Positions 51,933 through 60,084 of a stretch of DNA of 64,000 nt are shown piece after piece. The notes below the pieces were generated by a model, which saw nothing but the letters and a program-made list of their open reading frames with translations, ran no database searches and had not been told where the DNA came from. How positions within the stretch are numbered: position 1 is the first letter of the stretch; each line of letters begins with the position of its first letter. The stretch comes from Paenibacillus aestuarii (GTDB lineage Bacteria; Bacillota; Bacilli; Paenibacillales; NBRC-103111): positions 1 through 64,000 of the forward strand of contig NZ_JAQFVF010000030.1 in NCBI RefSeq assembly GCF_027789125.1, written 5' to 3'. Made by a program: the position numbers and the translations under genes.

Positions 51933-53052
51933 GATAAGGCTGCACCTCCTGTTCGGGCAAATCTGTGCCGGTCAGGTGATGTGCCAGCGGCACGATGCTT
52001 ACGGCATGCCCACGCGCCTCCAGCTTGGCCATGCTGGCTTCGATATCAGCAGCTACAAAAGGCGTGATCAGCACGATGTCCATCGGCGAGCCGTCATCTT
52101 GTATCCATTGGTCGAGATAATCATGAAACGTCCGGCAGCACGATATTGCCAGCTTTGCCATCGTCTCGAACATAGCTTCGAGATGAGGCGTTCCGCCTTC
52201 CGGTGCGAGATAGACAGGTGTGCCGCTTTCGTCTTGCACCCAGCCGTTGTAGCCGAAACCGACCGGAATACCTTGACTGACGGCATATTCGGCCAGCGTG
52301 GCGGCGTAGGAGAGCCCGCGTTCCACTAGCTCAGGGTCAGTGACCGCGTCCCACATCGTCTCAGTAATCTGGCTGTTGACGATCAGCATAAGCCGCGGGT
52401 CTGCCGTGAAATCACGGTTGAACACCTGCAGCCGTTGGCTGCGGGCAGTCGCTTTCCAGTGTATGCTGCTCATCGTGTCCCCGTAACGGTATTCACGCAC
52501 TCCGGAAGTGAGGAACGGGTCCTGGACGATCCACCGTTTCACGGTTATATCTCCCTGCCAGCGGCTGGAGGGAAGCGGGATGTCTTCCCAGCGGGCCAGC
52601 TGCGGGTAGACCAGCAGCTCCAGATTCAGCCGCTGCGTCCTGCCTGCAGCCTGCAGGCCAAAGAAATCGCCAATGGAAACGGCGGTCGTTTCCAGTTTAT
52701 ACCATCCACGTTTAACGCACAGTACTTGATGACGCCTGACAATTTTTGTAAAAGGCATAAGGCTGAACAAACTGCGATGATTTTGAAAAATCGCCCCGCT
52801 GCTGATCTCCAGATTCGTTTGCTGGCCGAAGCGGAGCCCGGTATGGATCGTCGACTCCAAGCGCAGCCAAGGGACAGGGGCAAGCTTGCGGTTCACAATC
52901 GTCTCGACCATCACCACCTCCTCACCGGCGTGACAACGGCCTGTGGAGAAGGTGCGGTCGATGCGCACTCGGGCTAAGCCGAAGCGGGCGAACAACTGAT
53001 GCTGGACGAGGCCGAGGACGACAGCGATCAGAACGATCCAGCTGATTCCCAT
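51913..53052 (-). CDS. DUF58 domain protein
   Basis: A 379-residue protein with an N-terminal membrane segment and a beta-rich middle part. The DUF58 core is VREYRYGDTMSSIHWKATARS, near residues 183-203, followed by a von Willebrand-A-like end. MoxR-DUF58 systems are thought to act as chaperone-like units for envelope or enzyme maturation, but no client is known here. It starts 3 bases after the MoxR stop. Confidence 0.88.
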   Translation of the reverse strand: MGISWIVLIAVVLGLVQHQLFARFGLARVRIDRTFSTGRCHAGEEVVMVETIVNRKLAPVPWLRLESTIHTGLRFGQQTNLEISSGAIFQNHRSLFSLMPFTKIVRRHQVLCVKRGWYKLETTAVSIGDFFGLQAAGRTQRLNLELLVYPQLARWEDIPLPSSRWQGDITVKRWIVQDPFLTSGVREYRYGDTMSSIHWKATARSQRLQVFNRDFTADPRLMLIVNSQITETMWDAVTDPELVERGLSYAATLAEYAVSQGIPVGFGYNGWVQDESGTPVYLAPEGGTPHLEAMFETMAKLAISCCRTFHDYLDQWIQDDGSPMDIVLITPFVAADIEASMAKLEARGHAVSIVPLAHHLTGTDLPEQEVQPYHAVNRR

Positions 53053-53055
53053 CGG

Positions 53056-54012
53056 CTAGCCCAGCTTTACTTCGGTCGGCACCGCAGTGGCCGCCAGGAT
53101 CTTATCCAGCAGCGCCTGCGCCTGCTGGTCCTGCTGGCGCGAGCGCGTGCGCAGCAGCAGGCGGTGCGCCCATACGGGCTTGACCATGCCCTTGATGTCA
53201 TCGGGCAGGACATAGTCGCGGCCGCGGAGCGACGCGTGAACCTGCGCCGATTTCATCAAGGCGCGGACTCCACGCGGGCTGACGCCGAGCGCGGCCTCGG
53301 GATGCGTGCGCGTCGCTTCGGCGAGCTGCACGATGTACCGCAGCAGGTCGTCGCTGACGCGCACCTGCGTGTAGCTTTGCTGAGCGTCGAGCAGCTCAGC
53401 CCGGCTGACGACCGGCAGCAGCTGGTCCAGGGGGTCGTGCTGCCGGTACATGTTCAAGATCTCGAGCTGCTCAGCCGACGTCGGGTAGCCCATCGAGATC
53501 TTCATCAGGAAGCGGTCGAGCTGTGCTTCCGGCAGTGGGAACGTCCCCTGATTCTCCACAGGGTTCTGCGTGGCAATGACGAGAAACGGCGACTCCAGGC
53601 GGCGCGTTTCTCCATCGATGCTGACCTGCCGTTCTTCCATGCACTCCAGCAAGCTGGACTGCGTGCGCGGCGTCGCGCGGTTAATCTCATCGGCGAGCAC
53701 GATGTGCGCGAATAACGGCCCCGGGCGGAATTCAAACTCGCCCAGCTTTTGATTAAAATAATTGATGCCGCTTACATCTGACGGCAGCAGATCCGGTGTG
53801 AACTGGATGCGCTTCATCGTGCCATCCAAAGAGCGGGCCAGCGCTTTGGCCAGCTGGGTTTTGCCGGTGCCCGGCACGTCCTCCAGCAGCACATGCCCGG
53901 AGGCGATTAGCGCGATGAGCATCAGCTCCACGACGTCCTCTTTGCCGACGATGACTTTGCCTACATTATGCTGAATACGTGAAGCTAAGGTTGCGATCGA
54001 TGTGAGATCCAA
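53056..54012 (-). CDS. MoxR family AAA ATPase
   Basis: A 318-residue AAA+ ATPase of the MoxR group. Walker A is EDVPGTGKTQLAKALA near residue 40, Walker B is IVLADEINRATPRTQSSLLE near 105, sensor 1 is FLVIATQNPVENQGTFPLPEAQ near 143 and the C-terminal lid has GVSPRGVRALMKSAQ. The start codon is TTG 54012, 5 bases after GGGAGGGGA. First gene of the MoxR-DUF58-DUF4129 operon. Confidence 0.92.
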   Translation of the reverse strand: MDLTSIATLASRIQHNVGKVIVGKEDVVELMLIALIASGHVLLEDVPGTGKTQLAKALARSLDGTMKRIQFTPDLLPSDVSGINYFNQKLGEFEFRPGPLFAHIVLADEINRATPRTQSSLLECMEERQVSIDGETRRLESPFLVIATQNPVENQGTFPLPEAQLDRFLMKISMGYPTSAEQLEILNMYRQHDPLDQLLPVVSRAELLDAQQSYTQVRVSDDLLRYIVQLAEATRTHPEAALGVSPRGVRALMKSAQVHASLRGRDYVLPDDIKGMVKPVWAHRLLLRTRSRQQDQQAQALLDKILAATAVPTEVKLG

Positions 54013-54194
54013 TGTGTTCCCCTCCCGTGAAGTTCTGTTTACCTAATTTTAGCAGATAATCGGGTTTTGAGGGGACGTGCAAATTTACAAAAATCTTGTA
54101 TGAAAGTTACAGCGAAGCTGGGTCGGAGCAGGCTTATTATACTTTAAGCTGTGTCTCCCGAATGTGATATGATTTGCCGTTTCAATTACACTGG

Positions 54195-54243
54195 AAAGAG
54201 GGTGCCCCTTAGCCATTTTTATAGCTTGTGGGGCACCCTCTTT
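54195..54243 (+). other. 14-bp hairpin in the leader before the kinase/regulator operon
   Basis: AAAGAGGGTGCCCC (54195-54208) and GGGGCACCCTCTTT (54230-54243) are perfectly complementary around a 21-base loop. Only three T end the stem. An extended -10 box TG-A-TATGAT lies at 54165-54173, so the hairpin may sit near the 5' end of the transcript and act as an attenuator. Confidence 0.5.
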
Positions 54244-54349
54244 GCAAAAGGTTGTGTATTCCCCAACCACTTAGTACAATGTTGTTGAAGAAGCAGATAC
54301 TGTCGGAACGTGTCTTCTCTTGAAAACACGCAGGGGGATATTCATATAT

Positions 54350-56005
54350 ATGTACAAACTGATTTTGGTGGACGACGAAGAAGATGTGCGGGAAGGGGTC
54401 GTCCAGGAAATTGACTGGGAAGCGATCGGCTTCGAAGTCGTAGATAAGGCGGAGAACGGCCGGGAAGCACTGGAGCTGGTAGAGAGGCTGCAGCCGGACG
54501 TCGTCGTAACGGACATCCAGATGCCGTTTATGAATGGGTTGGAATTCGCTGAAGCGATTCGAGAGCGCTTTCCTACCATTAAGATCATCATCTTGACCGG
54601 GCATGATGAGTTCGAATATGCGCAGCGCGCGATCAAACTGCACATTGATGAGTATGTGCTCAAGCCTTTTTCGGCGCAGGAGCTTATTCATGCGCTGCTC
54701 AAGGTGAAGGCGCAGATTCAGGAGGAAGTTGCACATCGAGAGAACGTGCAGCTGCTGTTGGAGCATTACCGTAAAAGTATGCCGGTGCTGAAGGAGAATT
54801 TTCTTGCATCGCTGATGAACCGCAAGCTGCCTCGAGACGAAGTGATGGAGAAAGCGTCGAATTATGGCATATCGCTCGATGGCAGCAGCTTCGTGGTGGC
54901 CATCATCAGCATCGACGGTGTGCTGATCGCGGAAGATGATCCGGATAAGCGTGCCGAGCTGGCGTCGAATGTTTCATTGAAATATTCGGAGGACCAGGCC
55001 TTGAAGTATTTTGCTCTGCTGAATATTACCGAGGAAATTGCCGGCAAACGCAATCTCGGTCTCGTTTTCATGCATAACGATCAGGTTGTCGTATTAGCTG
55101 TACGGGCTGCCAGTGATCGGGATATTGCCCTGCAGGAGACGATGAAGGCGCTTGAAGAAGTGCGCCAGAACGTGGAGAAGTATTTGAAGTTCTCCGTGAC
55201 GGTCGGCATTGGCTCTGTGATGAAGGATGTGACCAAGATCAGCTACTCCTATGAGGATGCGGAGCTGGCGCTGGATTACAGGCTGATCCTCGGCAATAAC
55301 CGGATGATCAGTATCGATGATGTGGAGAATCGCAGCGTGGAGAAGGTACGCTTCGATGACCGCAAGGAGCACGCCTTAATAAGAAGCATTAAGGTAGGCA
55401 CGAGCTTGGAAATGAAAGAGACGATGGATGAACTCTTCATGGGTGTGGAGAGTAGTGTTTCCGTGAAGGACTACCAAATTTACTTGCTCGAGATGCTGAC
55501 GTGCATCTTGAAGGCGGCGAAGGACGCGAACCTGAACTTGGACGAGGTGTTCGGCGAGAACTTCGTGCCTTTTACAGAAATTAACAAGTTTACTTCGTTG
55601 GAAGAGGCGAAGCATTGGTTTATGGAGCTGTGTGCCGGCATCATGAACCATATTGCGGCGGACCGTCAATATACGTATAAGAATTTGGTGGAAATGGCCA
55701 AAGATTATACAAAGAGTCACTATCATGAAGGCGATATCACCATTAATAAGGTGTGCAGCCATCTGCATATTAGCGCAGGTTATTTCAGCAGCATTTTCAA
55801 AAAAGAGACCAAGATGACGTTCGTCAACTATTTAAACCATATCCGCATGGAAGCGGCGATGGAATTGCTGCGGACGACAGATATGAAGGCACTGGAGATC
55901 GCGGAGAAAGTCGGCTACGCCGATGCGAATTATTTTAGCTTCAGCTTCCGCAAAAATGTCGGTGTTTCCCCGAAAGAGTACAGAAACAGTTTCAGAGGGG
56001 TGTAA
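54350..56005 (+). CDS. YesN-type response regulator
   Basis: A 551-residue response regulator. The receiver domain (LILVDDEEDVREG at the start, phospho-acceptor Asp in VVTDIQMPF near residue 55, KPFSAQEL near 105) is followed by a 300-residue middle domain and a C-terminal AraC double helix-turn-helix (ISAGYFSSIFKKETKMTFVNY; DANYFSFSFRKNVGVSPKEY). AGGGGGAT is spaced for ATG 54350 rather than for the in-frame ATG 54320. It is the first gene of a regulator-kinase-lipoprotein set before the mgl operon, which it probably activates. Confidence 0.9.
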   Translation: MYKLILVDDEEDVREGVVQEIDWEAIGFEVVDKAENGREALELVERLQPDVVVTDIQMPFMNGLEFAEAIRERFPTIKIIILTGHDEFEYAQRAIKLHIDEYVLKPFSAQELIHALLKVKAQIQEEVAHRENVQLLLEHYRKSMPVLKENFLASLMNRKLPRDEVMEKASNYGISLDGSSFVVAIISIDGVLIAEDDPDKRAELASNVSLKYSEDQALKYFALLNITEEIAGKRNLGLVFMHNDQVVVLAVRAASDRDIALQETMKALEEVRQNVEKYLKFSVTVGIGSVMKDVTKISYSYEDAELALDYRLILGNNRMISIDDVENRSVEKVRFDDRKEHALIRSIKVGTSLEMKETMDELFMGVESSVSVKDYQIYLLEMLTCILKAAKDANLNLDEVFGENFVPFTEINKFTSLEEAKHWFMELCAGIMNHIAADRQYTYKNLVEMAKDYTKSHYHEGDITINKVCSHLHISAGYFSSIFKKETKMTFVNYLNHIRMEAAMELLRTTDMKALEIAEKVGYADANYFSFSFRKNVGVSPKEYRNSFRGV

Positions 56006-56008
56006 GGC

Positions 56009-57796
56009 TTGGGTAAAAAAATCAAAGCACTATTCAAGGCATTGTATACCGTACTGCTTGACACGATCAGTGTCAGGAGCATCCAGTTTACGATTACATT
56101 GTCTTTTATTTTTATCGCCGTGACGATCATGCTGATCGTCTCTTTGGTGCTGTATAACAAGTTCTCGAAAACAGCGGAAGAGAACGCTTTTTTGAATACG
56201 CAGCAAATCATTGAGCAGATGCAGTTCAATCTGGAGAACTACATCAAAGGCATGTCGGACACATTCCAGGTGGTGGACGCGAAGATCGCCAAGGCTCACG
56301 GCGTTCCGTCGGATAAGTTGCTGGAGCAGCTTAACACGATCGCGAGCACGCGGGAAGACATCGTGTCGATTGATCTTTTTACCGCTGACGGGCAGCTGGT
56401 GACCGGGATCAACAATACGGACATGCGCAGCAATACACGGCTGACCGATCAGTCCTGGTTTAAGTCGGCGCTGGAGAATCCGAATCATCTTACTTTTTCG
56501 CTGCCGCATATTCAGAATCTGTTCAAGGAGCCGTATAAGTGGGTCGTTTCCATGAGCAAAGGGGTGACGATTCAGCGCGGTGGTCAATGGGTGGATGCGG
56601 TGCTGCTGGTCGATGTCAATTTCAAGACATTGGATGATGTATTCCGGACGGTTTCGCTTGGAAAAAAGGGCTATGTCTATATCATCGATGAATCAGCGGG
56701 TAATATTGTGTACCACCCGCAGCAGCAGCTCATTTATATCGGCCTGAAATATGAGAATGTCGAGCAGGCGTTGAAATTTTCGTATGGCAAATATATGGAT
56801 GTCGCGGACGGCGAAACACGACTTAATGTGGTAAAAACTGTAAGTAACATCGGTTGGAAAATTATCGGCGTTTCTTATCTGGATGAGATCGTGACGACAC
56901 GAAAAGAGATCAGTACGTTCATGATTTGGCTGTTCGTTATTGTACTGTTTTTTATTCTGCTGATCTCCGCTTTGATGTCCGCGCGCATTACCCAACCGAT
57001 CAAGCGGTTGAAGAAGTCGATGGAGATGGTGGAGAAGGGGCATTTCGACACCTATATCCATGTGCGCGGCGCGGATGAGGTCGAGCAGCTCTCCCGCCGG
57101 TTCAATCTGATGGTCAGCCGGGTGCGGGAGCTGATGGATCAGAGCATTCACGAGCAGGAAGTGAAGCGGAAGAACGAGCTTGAGGTGCTGCAGTCGCAGA
57201 TCAATCCGCACTTTCTCTATAATACGTTGAACTCGGTGGTGCGCATGGTGGGCAGCGGCAAGAATGAAGAGGTCGTCACGACGATCACTTCGCTGTCGAA
57301 GTTTTTTCGCATTTCGCTGAGCAAAGGGAAAAACATTATTACCGTCCAGGAAGAGATCGAGCATATCCGCAACTATCTGATCATCCAGAAAATGCGCTAC
57401 AAAGACAAATTCGAGTATGAGATCGAAGTTGACGAAGAAGCGCTGCCCTACAAAACGTTAAAACTCATCATCCAGCCGATTGTCGAGAACGCCCTTTATC
57501 ACGGAATCGAATATATGGCTGACGAAGGGCTGATCCAGATTTCCGTGAAGATCGTGCATGAACGGATTTTGTTCCAGATCCGCGACAATGGCGTCGGCAT
57601 GTCGGAAGAGACGCTGAAGAACATCATGAACGGTAATGGCAAAAGCGCCAAAGGCTCCGGCGTCGGCCTGCGCAACGTGAATGAGCGGATCAAGCTTTAT
57701 TTTGGCGCTAGTTACGGGGTTACGGTGGAGAGCGAACTGGAGGAAGGAACGACCGTGCAAATCTGGATTCCTAAGATGCTCGAGGAGGAAGTTTAA
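56009..57796 (+). CDS. YesM-family sensor histidine kinase with extracellular Cache-type sensor
   Basis: A 595-residue membrane kinase. Helices at about residues 25-48 and 303-325 enclose a 250-residue extracellular domain with dCache-like features (FRTVSLGKKGYVYIIDESAG near 211). HAMP is next, then the phospho-acceptor His in QSQINPHFLYNTLNSVVRM (about 400) and the GHKL ATPase (ENALYHGIEYMADEG; KGSGVGLRNVNERI). The start is TTG 56009, three bases after the regulator stop and about 9 bases after GAGGGGTG. Confidence 0.92.
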   Translation: MGKKIKALFKALYTVLLDTISVRSIQFTITLSFIFIAVTIMLIVSLVLYNKFSKTAEENAFLNTQQIIEQMQFNLENYIKGMSDTFQVVDAKIAKAHGVPSDKLLEQLNTIASTREDIVSIDLFTADGQLVTGINNTDMRSNTRLTDQSWFKSALENPNHLTFSLPHIQNLFKEPYKWVVSMSKGVTIQRGGQWVDAVLLVDVNFKTLDDVFRTVSLGKKGYVYIIDESAGNIVYHPQQQLIYIGLKYENVEQALKFSYGKYMDVADGETRLNVVKTVSNIGWKIIGVSYLDEIVTTRKEISTFMIWLFVIVLFFILLISALMSARITQPIKRLKKSMEMVEKGHFDTYIHVRGADEVEQLSRRFNLMVSRVRELMDQSIHEQEVKRKNELEVLQSQINPHFLYNTLNSVVRMVGSGKNEEVVTTITSLSKFFRISLSKGKNIITVQEEIEHIRNYLIIQKMRYKDKFEYEIEVDEEALPYKTLKLIIQPIVENALYHGIEYMADEGLIQISVKIVHERILFQIRDNGVGMSEETLKNIMNGNGKSAKGSGVGLRNVNERIKLYFGASYGVTVESELEEGTTVQIWIPKMLEEEV

Positions 57797-57815
57797 TGAG
57801 AAATGAGGGAAAGCT

Positions 57816-58793
57816 ATGAACCTGCAACTTGGACGCATTCTGCTCGTTACGTTGGTAGCGGCCGTTTCCTTGTCCTCCTGCACGAGACAACGCGAGGAAC
57901 CGACGCCGACGGAGCAGAAAAAGCACTTGGAAGTTGTGCTGAGAAGCCAAGAGGGGGACTACTGGAAGACGGTGAAAATGGGGGCCGAAGTCGCCGCCAA
58001 AGAATTCGACGTGACACTGGATTTCCGCGCTCCTGGCGACGAAGCGGATGTGAAAGGACAGATTGCCCTGGTGGAGCAGTCAATCAGCATACGTCCGGAT
58101 GCGATTGTGCTGGCGGCCAACGATTACAACGATCTGTCTGATGTCGTGGACCAGGCGGCCCATGCGGGCATCCCTGTTATCACGATCGATTCAGCCGTTA
58201 ATTCCAAATCCATTCGCAGCTTCATCGGCGCGAACAATTACGAAGCGGGACAGCTCGCAGGCAAGCAGCTGGTGAAACTGATCGGAGCCAGCGGCGACAT
58301 TGCCATCGTGAGCTTCAAGCAAGGGGAGCGCAACGCGGAACAGCGGGAGCAAGGCTTGCTGGAAGAGATTACGAAGTACCCGAATATCAAAGTGCTGGAC
58401 AAAGTATACAGCTTAACCGACCGGGAACTGGCCGGCCAGCTGACGTGGCAAATTATCCAGCAGTTCCCACAGCTAGACGGGATTATCGCGCTGAATGAAA
58501 TCTCATCGATCGGCGTTGCCGATGAGATTCAGAATCTTGGGCTGCAGGGCAAGGTGAAGATCATCACCTTTGACAACACCTCAGATGAACTGGAACTGCT
58601 GCAGGAGGGGGTTATTCAATCCACCATCGTGCAAAATCCGTTCAGCATCGGCTATCTGGGCGTGAAGAATGCGGTCGACGCGCTGAAGGGTAGAAAAATT
58701 GCTAATCGCGTAGATACAGGGTTTAGAGCGATTGATTTAGACAATATGTTCTGGTCGGATAATCAAAAACTATTGTTTCCCTTCGTAAAGTGA
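57816..58793 (+). CDS. RbsB-like sugar-binding lipoprotein, possible sensory receptor
   Basis: A 325-residue periplasmic-binding-protein-like (ribose/galactose class) lipoprotein. Lipobox SLSSC is near residue 22. The mature domain starts HLEVVLRSQEGDYWKTVKMG, and PVITIDSAVNSKSIRSFIGA follows near 125. It lies 19 bases after the kinase gene, with no permease of its own, and before a complete mglBAC transporter. This placing suggests an extracellular sensor for the kinase, comparable with XylFII-LytS-YesN of Clostridium. Confidence 0.86.
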   Translation: MNLQLGRILLVTLVAAVSLSSCTRQREEPTPTEQKKHLEVVLRSQEGDYWKTVKMGAEVAAKEFDVTLDFRAPGDEADVKGQIALVEQSISIRPDAIVLAANDYNDLSDVVDQAAHAGIPVITIDSAVNSKSIRSFIGANNYEAGQLAGKQLVKLIGASGDIAIVSFKQGERNAEQREQGLLEEITKYPNIKVLDKVYSLTDRELAGQLTWQIIQQFPQLDGIIALNEISSIGVADEIQNLGLQGKVKIITFDNTSDELELLQEGVIQSTIVQNPFSIGYLGVKNAVDALKGRKIANRVDTGFRAIDLDNMFWSDNQKLLFPFVK

Positions 58794-58828
58794 TGAGAAT
58801 TTCGATAGAACATATGAGGATTTTGCAT

Positions 58829-58856
58829 TTGTTTTAAACATTTGATCCATTATAGT
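58829..58856 (+). promoter_or_regulatory. probable promoter of mglBAC
   Basis: TTGTTT (58829-58834), a 16-bp spacer and TATAGT (58851-58856). The weak -35 box is consistent with a need for an activator such as the upstream YesN-type regulator. Confidence 0.45.
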
Positions 58857-58901
58857 AAGGAATGTAAATAAAAACACGTATCTTTAAGGGAGGATCTTAC
58901 C

Positions 58902-59984
58902 TTGAAAAAACTTCTTACCGTGGCAGTAGCAGGCGCACTGATGGCTTCCGTTGTTGGTTGCTCCAGCGCGAATAACCAAGCTTCTCCAGCACCGGCAGCA
59001 TCCGCAGGCACAGGCGGCGCAGCTTCCGCAGCTCCAGCAGCAGATACAGGCAAAAAACCTACGATCGGTGTGGCGATCTACAAATTTGACGATACATTCA
59101 TGTCCGGCGTTCGTGCTGCGATTGCTGACGCTGCTAAAGATAAAGCGAACGTGGATATCGTTGACAGCCAGAACTCCCAACCGACTCAAAACGATAAAGT
59201 AGACCTTTTCATTACGAAAAAAGTTAACGCTTTGGCCATCAACGCAGTTGATCGTACGGCAGCCGGCGTTATCATCGATAAAGCAAAAGCAGCTAACATT
59301 CCGGTTGTATTCCTGAACCGTGAGCCGCTTGAAGCAGATATGAAAAAATGGGATAAAGTATACTACGTAGGCGCGAAAGCAGAGCAATCCGGTACGATGG
59401 AAGGCCAACTGCTGGTTGACTACTTCAAAGCTCACCCAGAAGCCGATAAAAACAAAGACGGCAAAATCCAATACGTCATGCTTAAAGGCGAGCCAGGTCA
59501 CCAAGATGCTGAGCTTCGTACGAAGTTCTCCATCCAAGCGATCACAGATGCTGGTCTGGGTGTAGAAAAAGTAGCTGAAGATACAGCTATGTGGGACCGC
59601 GTTAAAGGTCAAGAGAAAATGGCAGCATTCCTGGCTTCCAGCGAAAGCAAAATCGAAGCTGTTCTTGCGAACAACGACGACATGGCGCTTGGCGCAATCG
59701 AAGCTTTGAAAGCTAAAGGCTACTTCAAAGATGGTAAATACATGCCGGTTGTCGGCGTAGATGCAACAGCTCCAGCTTTGCAAGCGCTGAGCGACGGCAC
59801 ATTGCTCGGTACTGTACTGAACGATGCGAAGAACCAAGGCGCAGCGACTACAGCTGTAGCGACAGCTTTGGCACAAGGCAAAACGCCTGGCAAAGACACA
59901 ACTGGCTATGATGTAACTGACGGTAAATACGTTTGGATTTCCTACAAAAAGATTACAAAAGATAACATGAACGAAGCGAAGTAA
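58902..59984 (+). CDS. mglB: galactose/methyl-galactoside-binding lipoprotein MglB
   Basis: A 360-residue CUT2 binding protein. The lipobox VVGC is near residue 20 and is followed by an Ala/Ser/Pro linker. The mature part begins PTIGVAIYKFDDTFMSGVR. The calcium-binding EF-hand-like loop DKNKDGKIQ near 182 and VLANNDDMALGAIEALKA near 250 are characteristic of MglB. AAGGGAGG precedes the ATG. Its codons (many AAA, GCA, GTA) suggest high expression. A hairpin downstream separates it from mglA. Confidence 0.93.
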   Translation: MKKLLTVAVAGALMASVVGCSSANNQASPAPAASAGTGGAASAAPAADTGKKPTIGVAIYKFDDTFMSGVRAAIADAAKDKANVDIVDSQNSQPTQNDKVDLFITKKVNALAINAVDRTAAGVIIDKAKAANIPVVFLNREPLEADMKKWDKVYYVGAKAEQSGTMEGQLLVDYFKAHPEADKNKDGKIQYVMLKGEPGHQDAELRTKFSIQAITDAGLGVEKVAEDTAMWDRVKGQEKMAAFLASSESKIEAVLANNDDMALGAIEALKAKGYFKDGKYMPVVGVDATAPALQALSDGTLLGTVLNDAKNQGAATTAVATALAQGKTPGKDTTGYDVTDGKYVWISYKKITKDNMNEAK

Positions 59985-60006
59985 TCGGTTGGATTGAGGC
60001 ATTAAG

Positions 60007-60044
60007 GCAAGGGGCGGCAATGTATCCTTACGTTGCGCCCTTGC
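60007..60044 (+). other. intercistronic hairpin between mglB and mglA
   Basis: GCAAGGG-G-CG-G-CAA and TTGCGCCCTTGC form a 12-bp stem with two single-base bulges. There is no T-run. It probably stabilises mglB mRNA and lowers mglA expression. Confidence 0.65.
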
Positions 60045-60084
60045 TCATATTATAGGGGAATGTGAGATGGCAGGGGGAGTTACC

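Noticed and set aside
58884..60020. 378-codon open frame on the minus strand
   Set aside because: It is antisense to mglB, has no ribosome site and gives a cysteine- and phenylalanine-rich nonsense product. mglB has clear family motifs.
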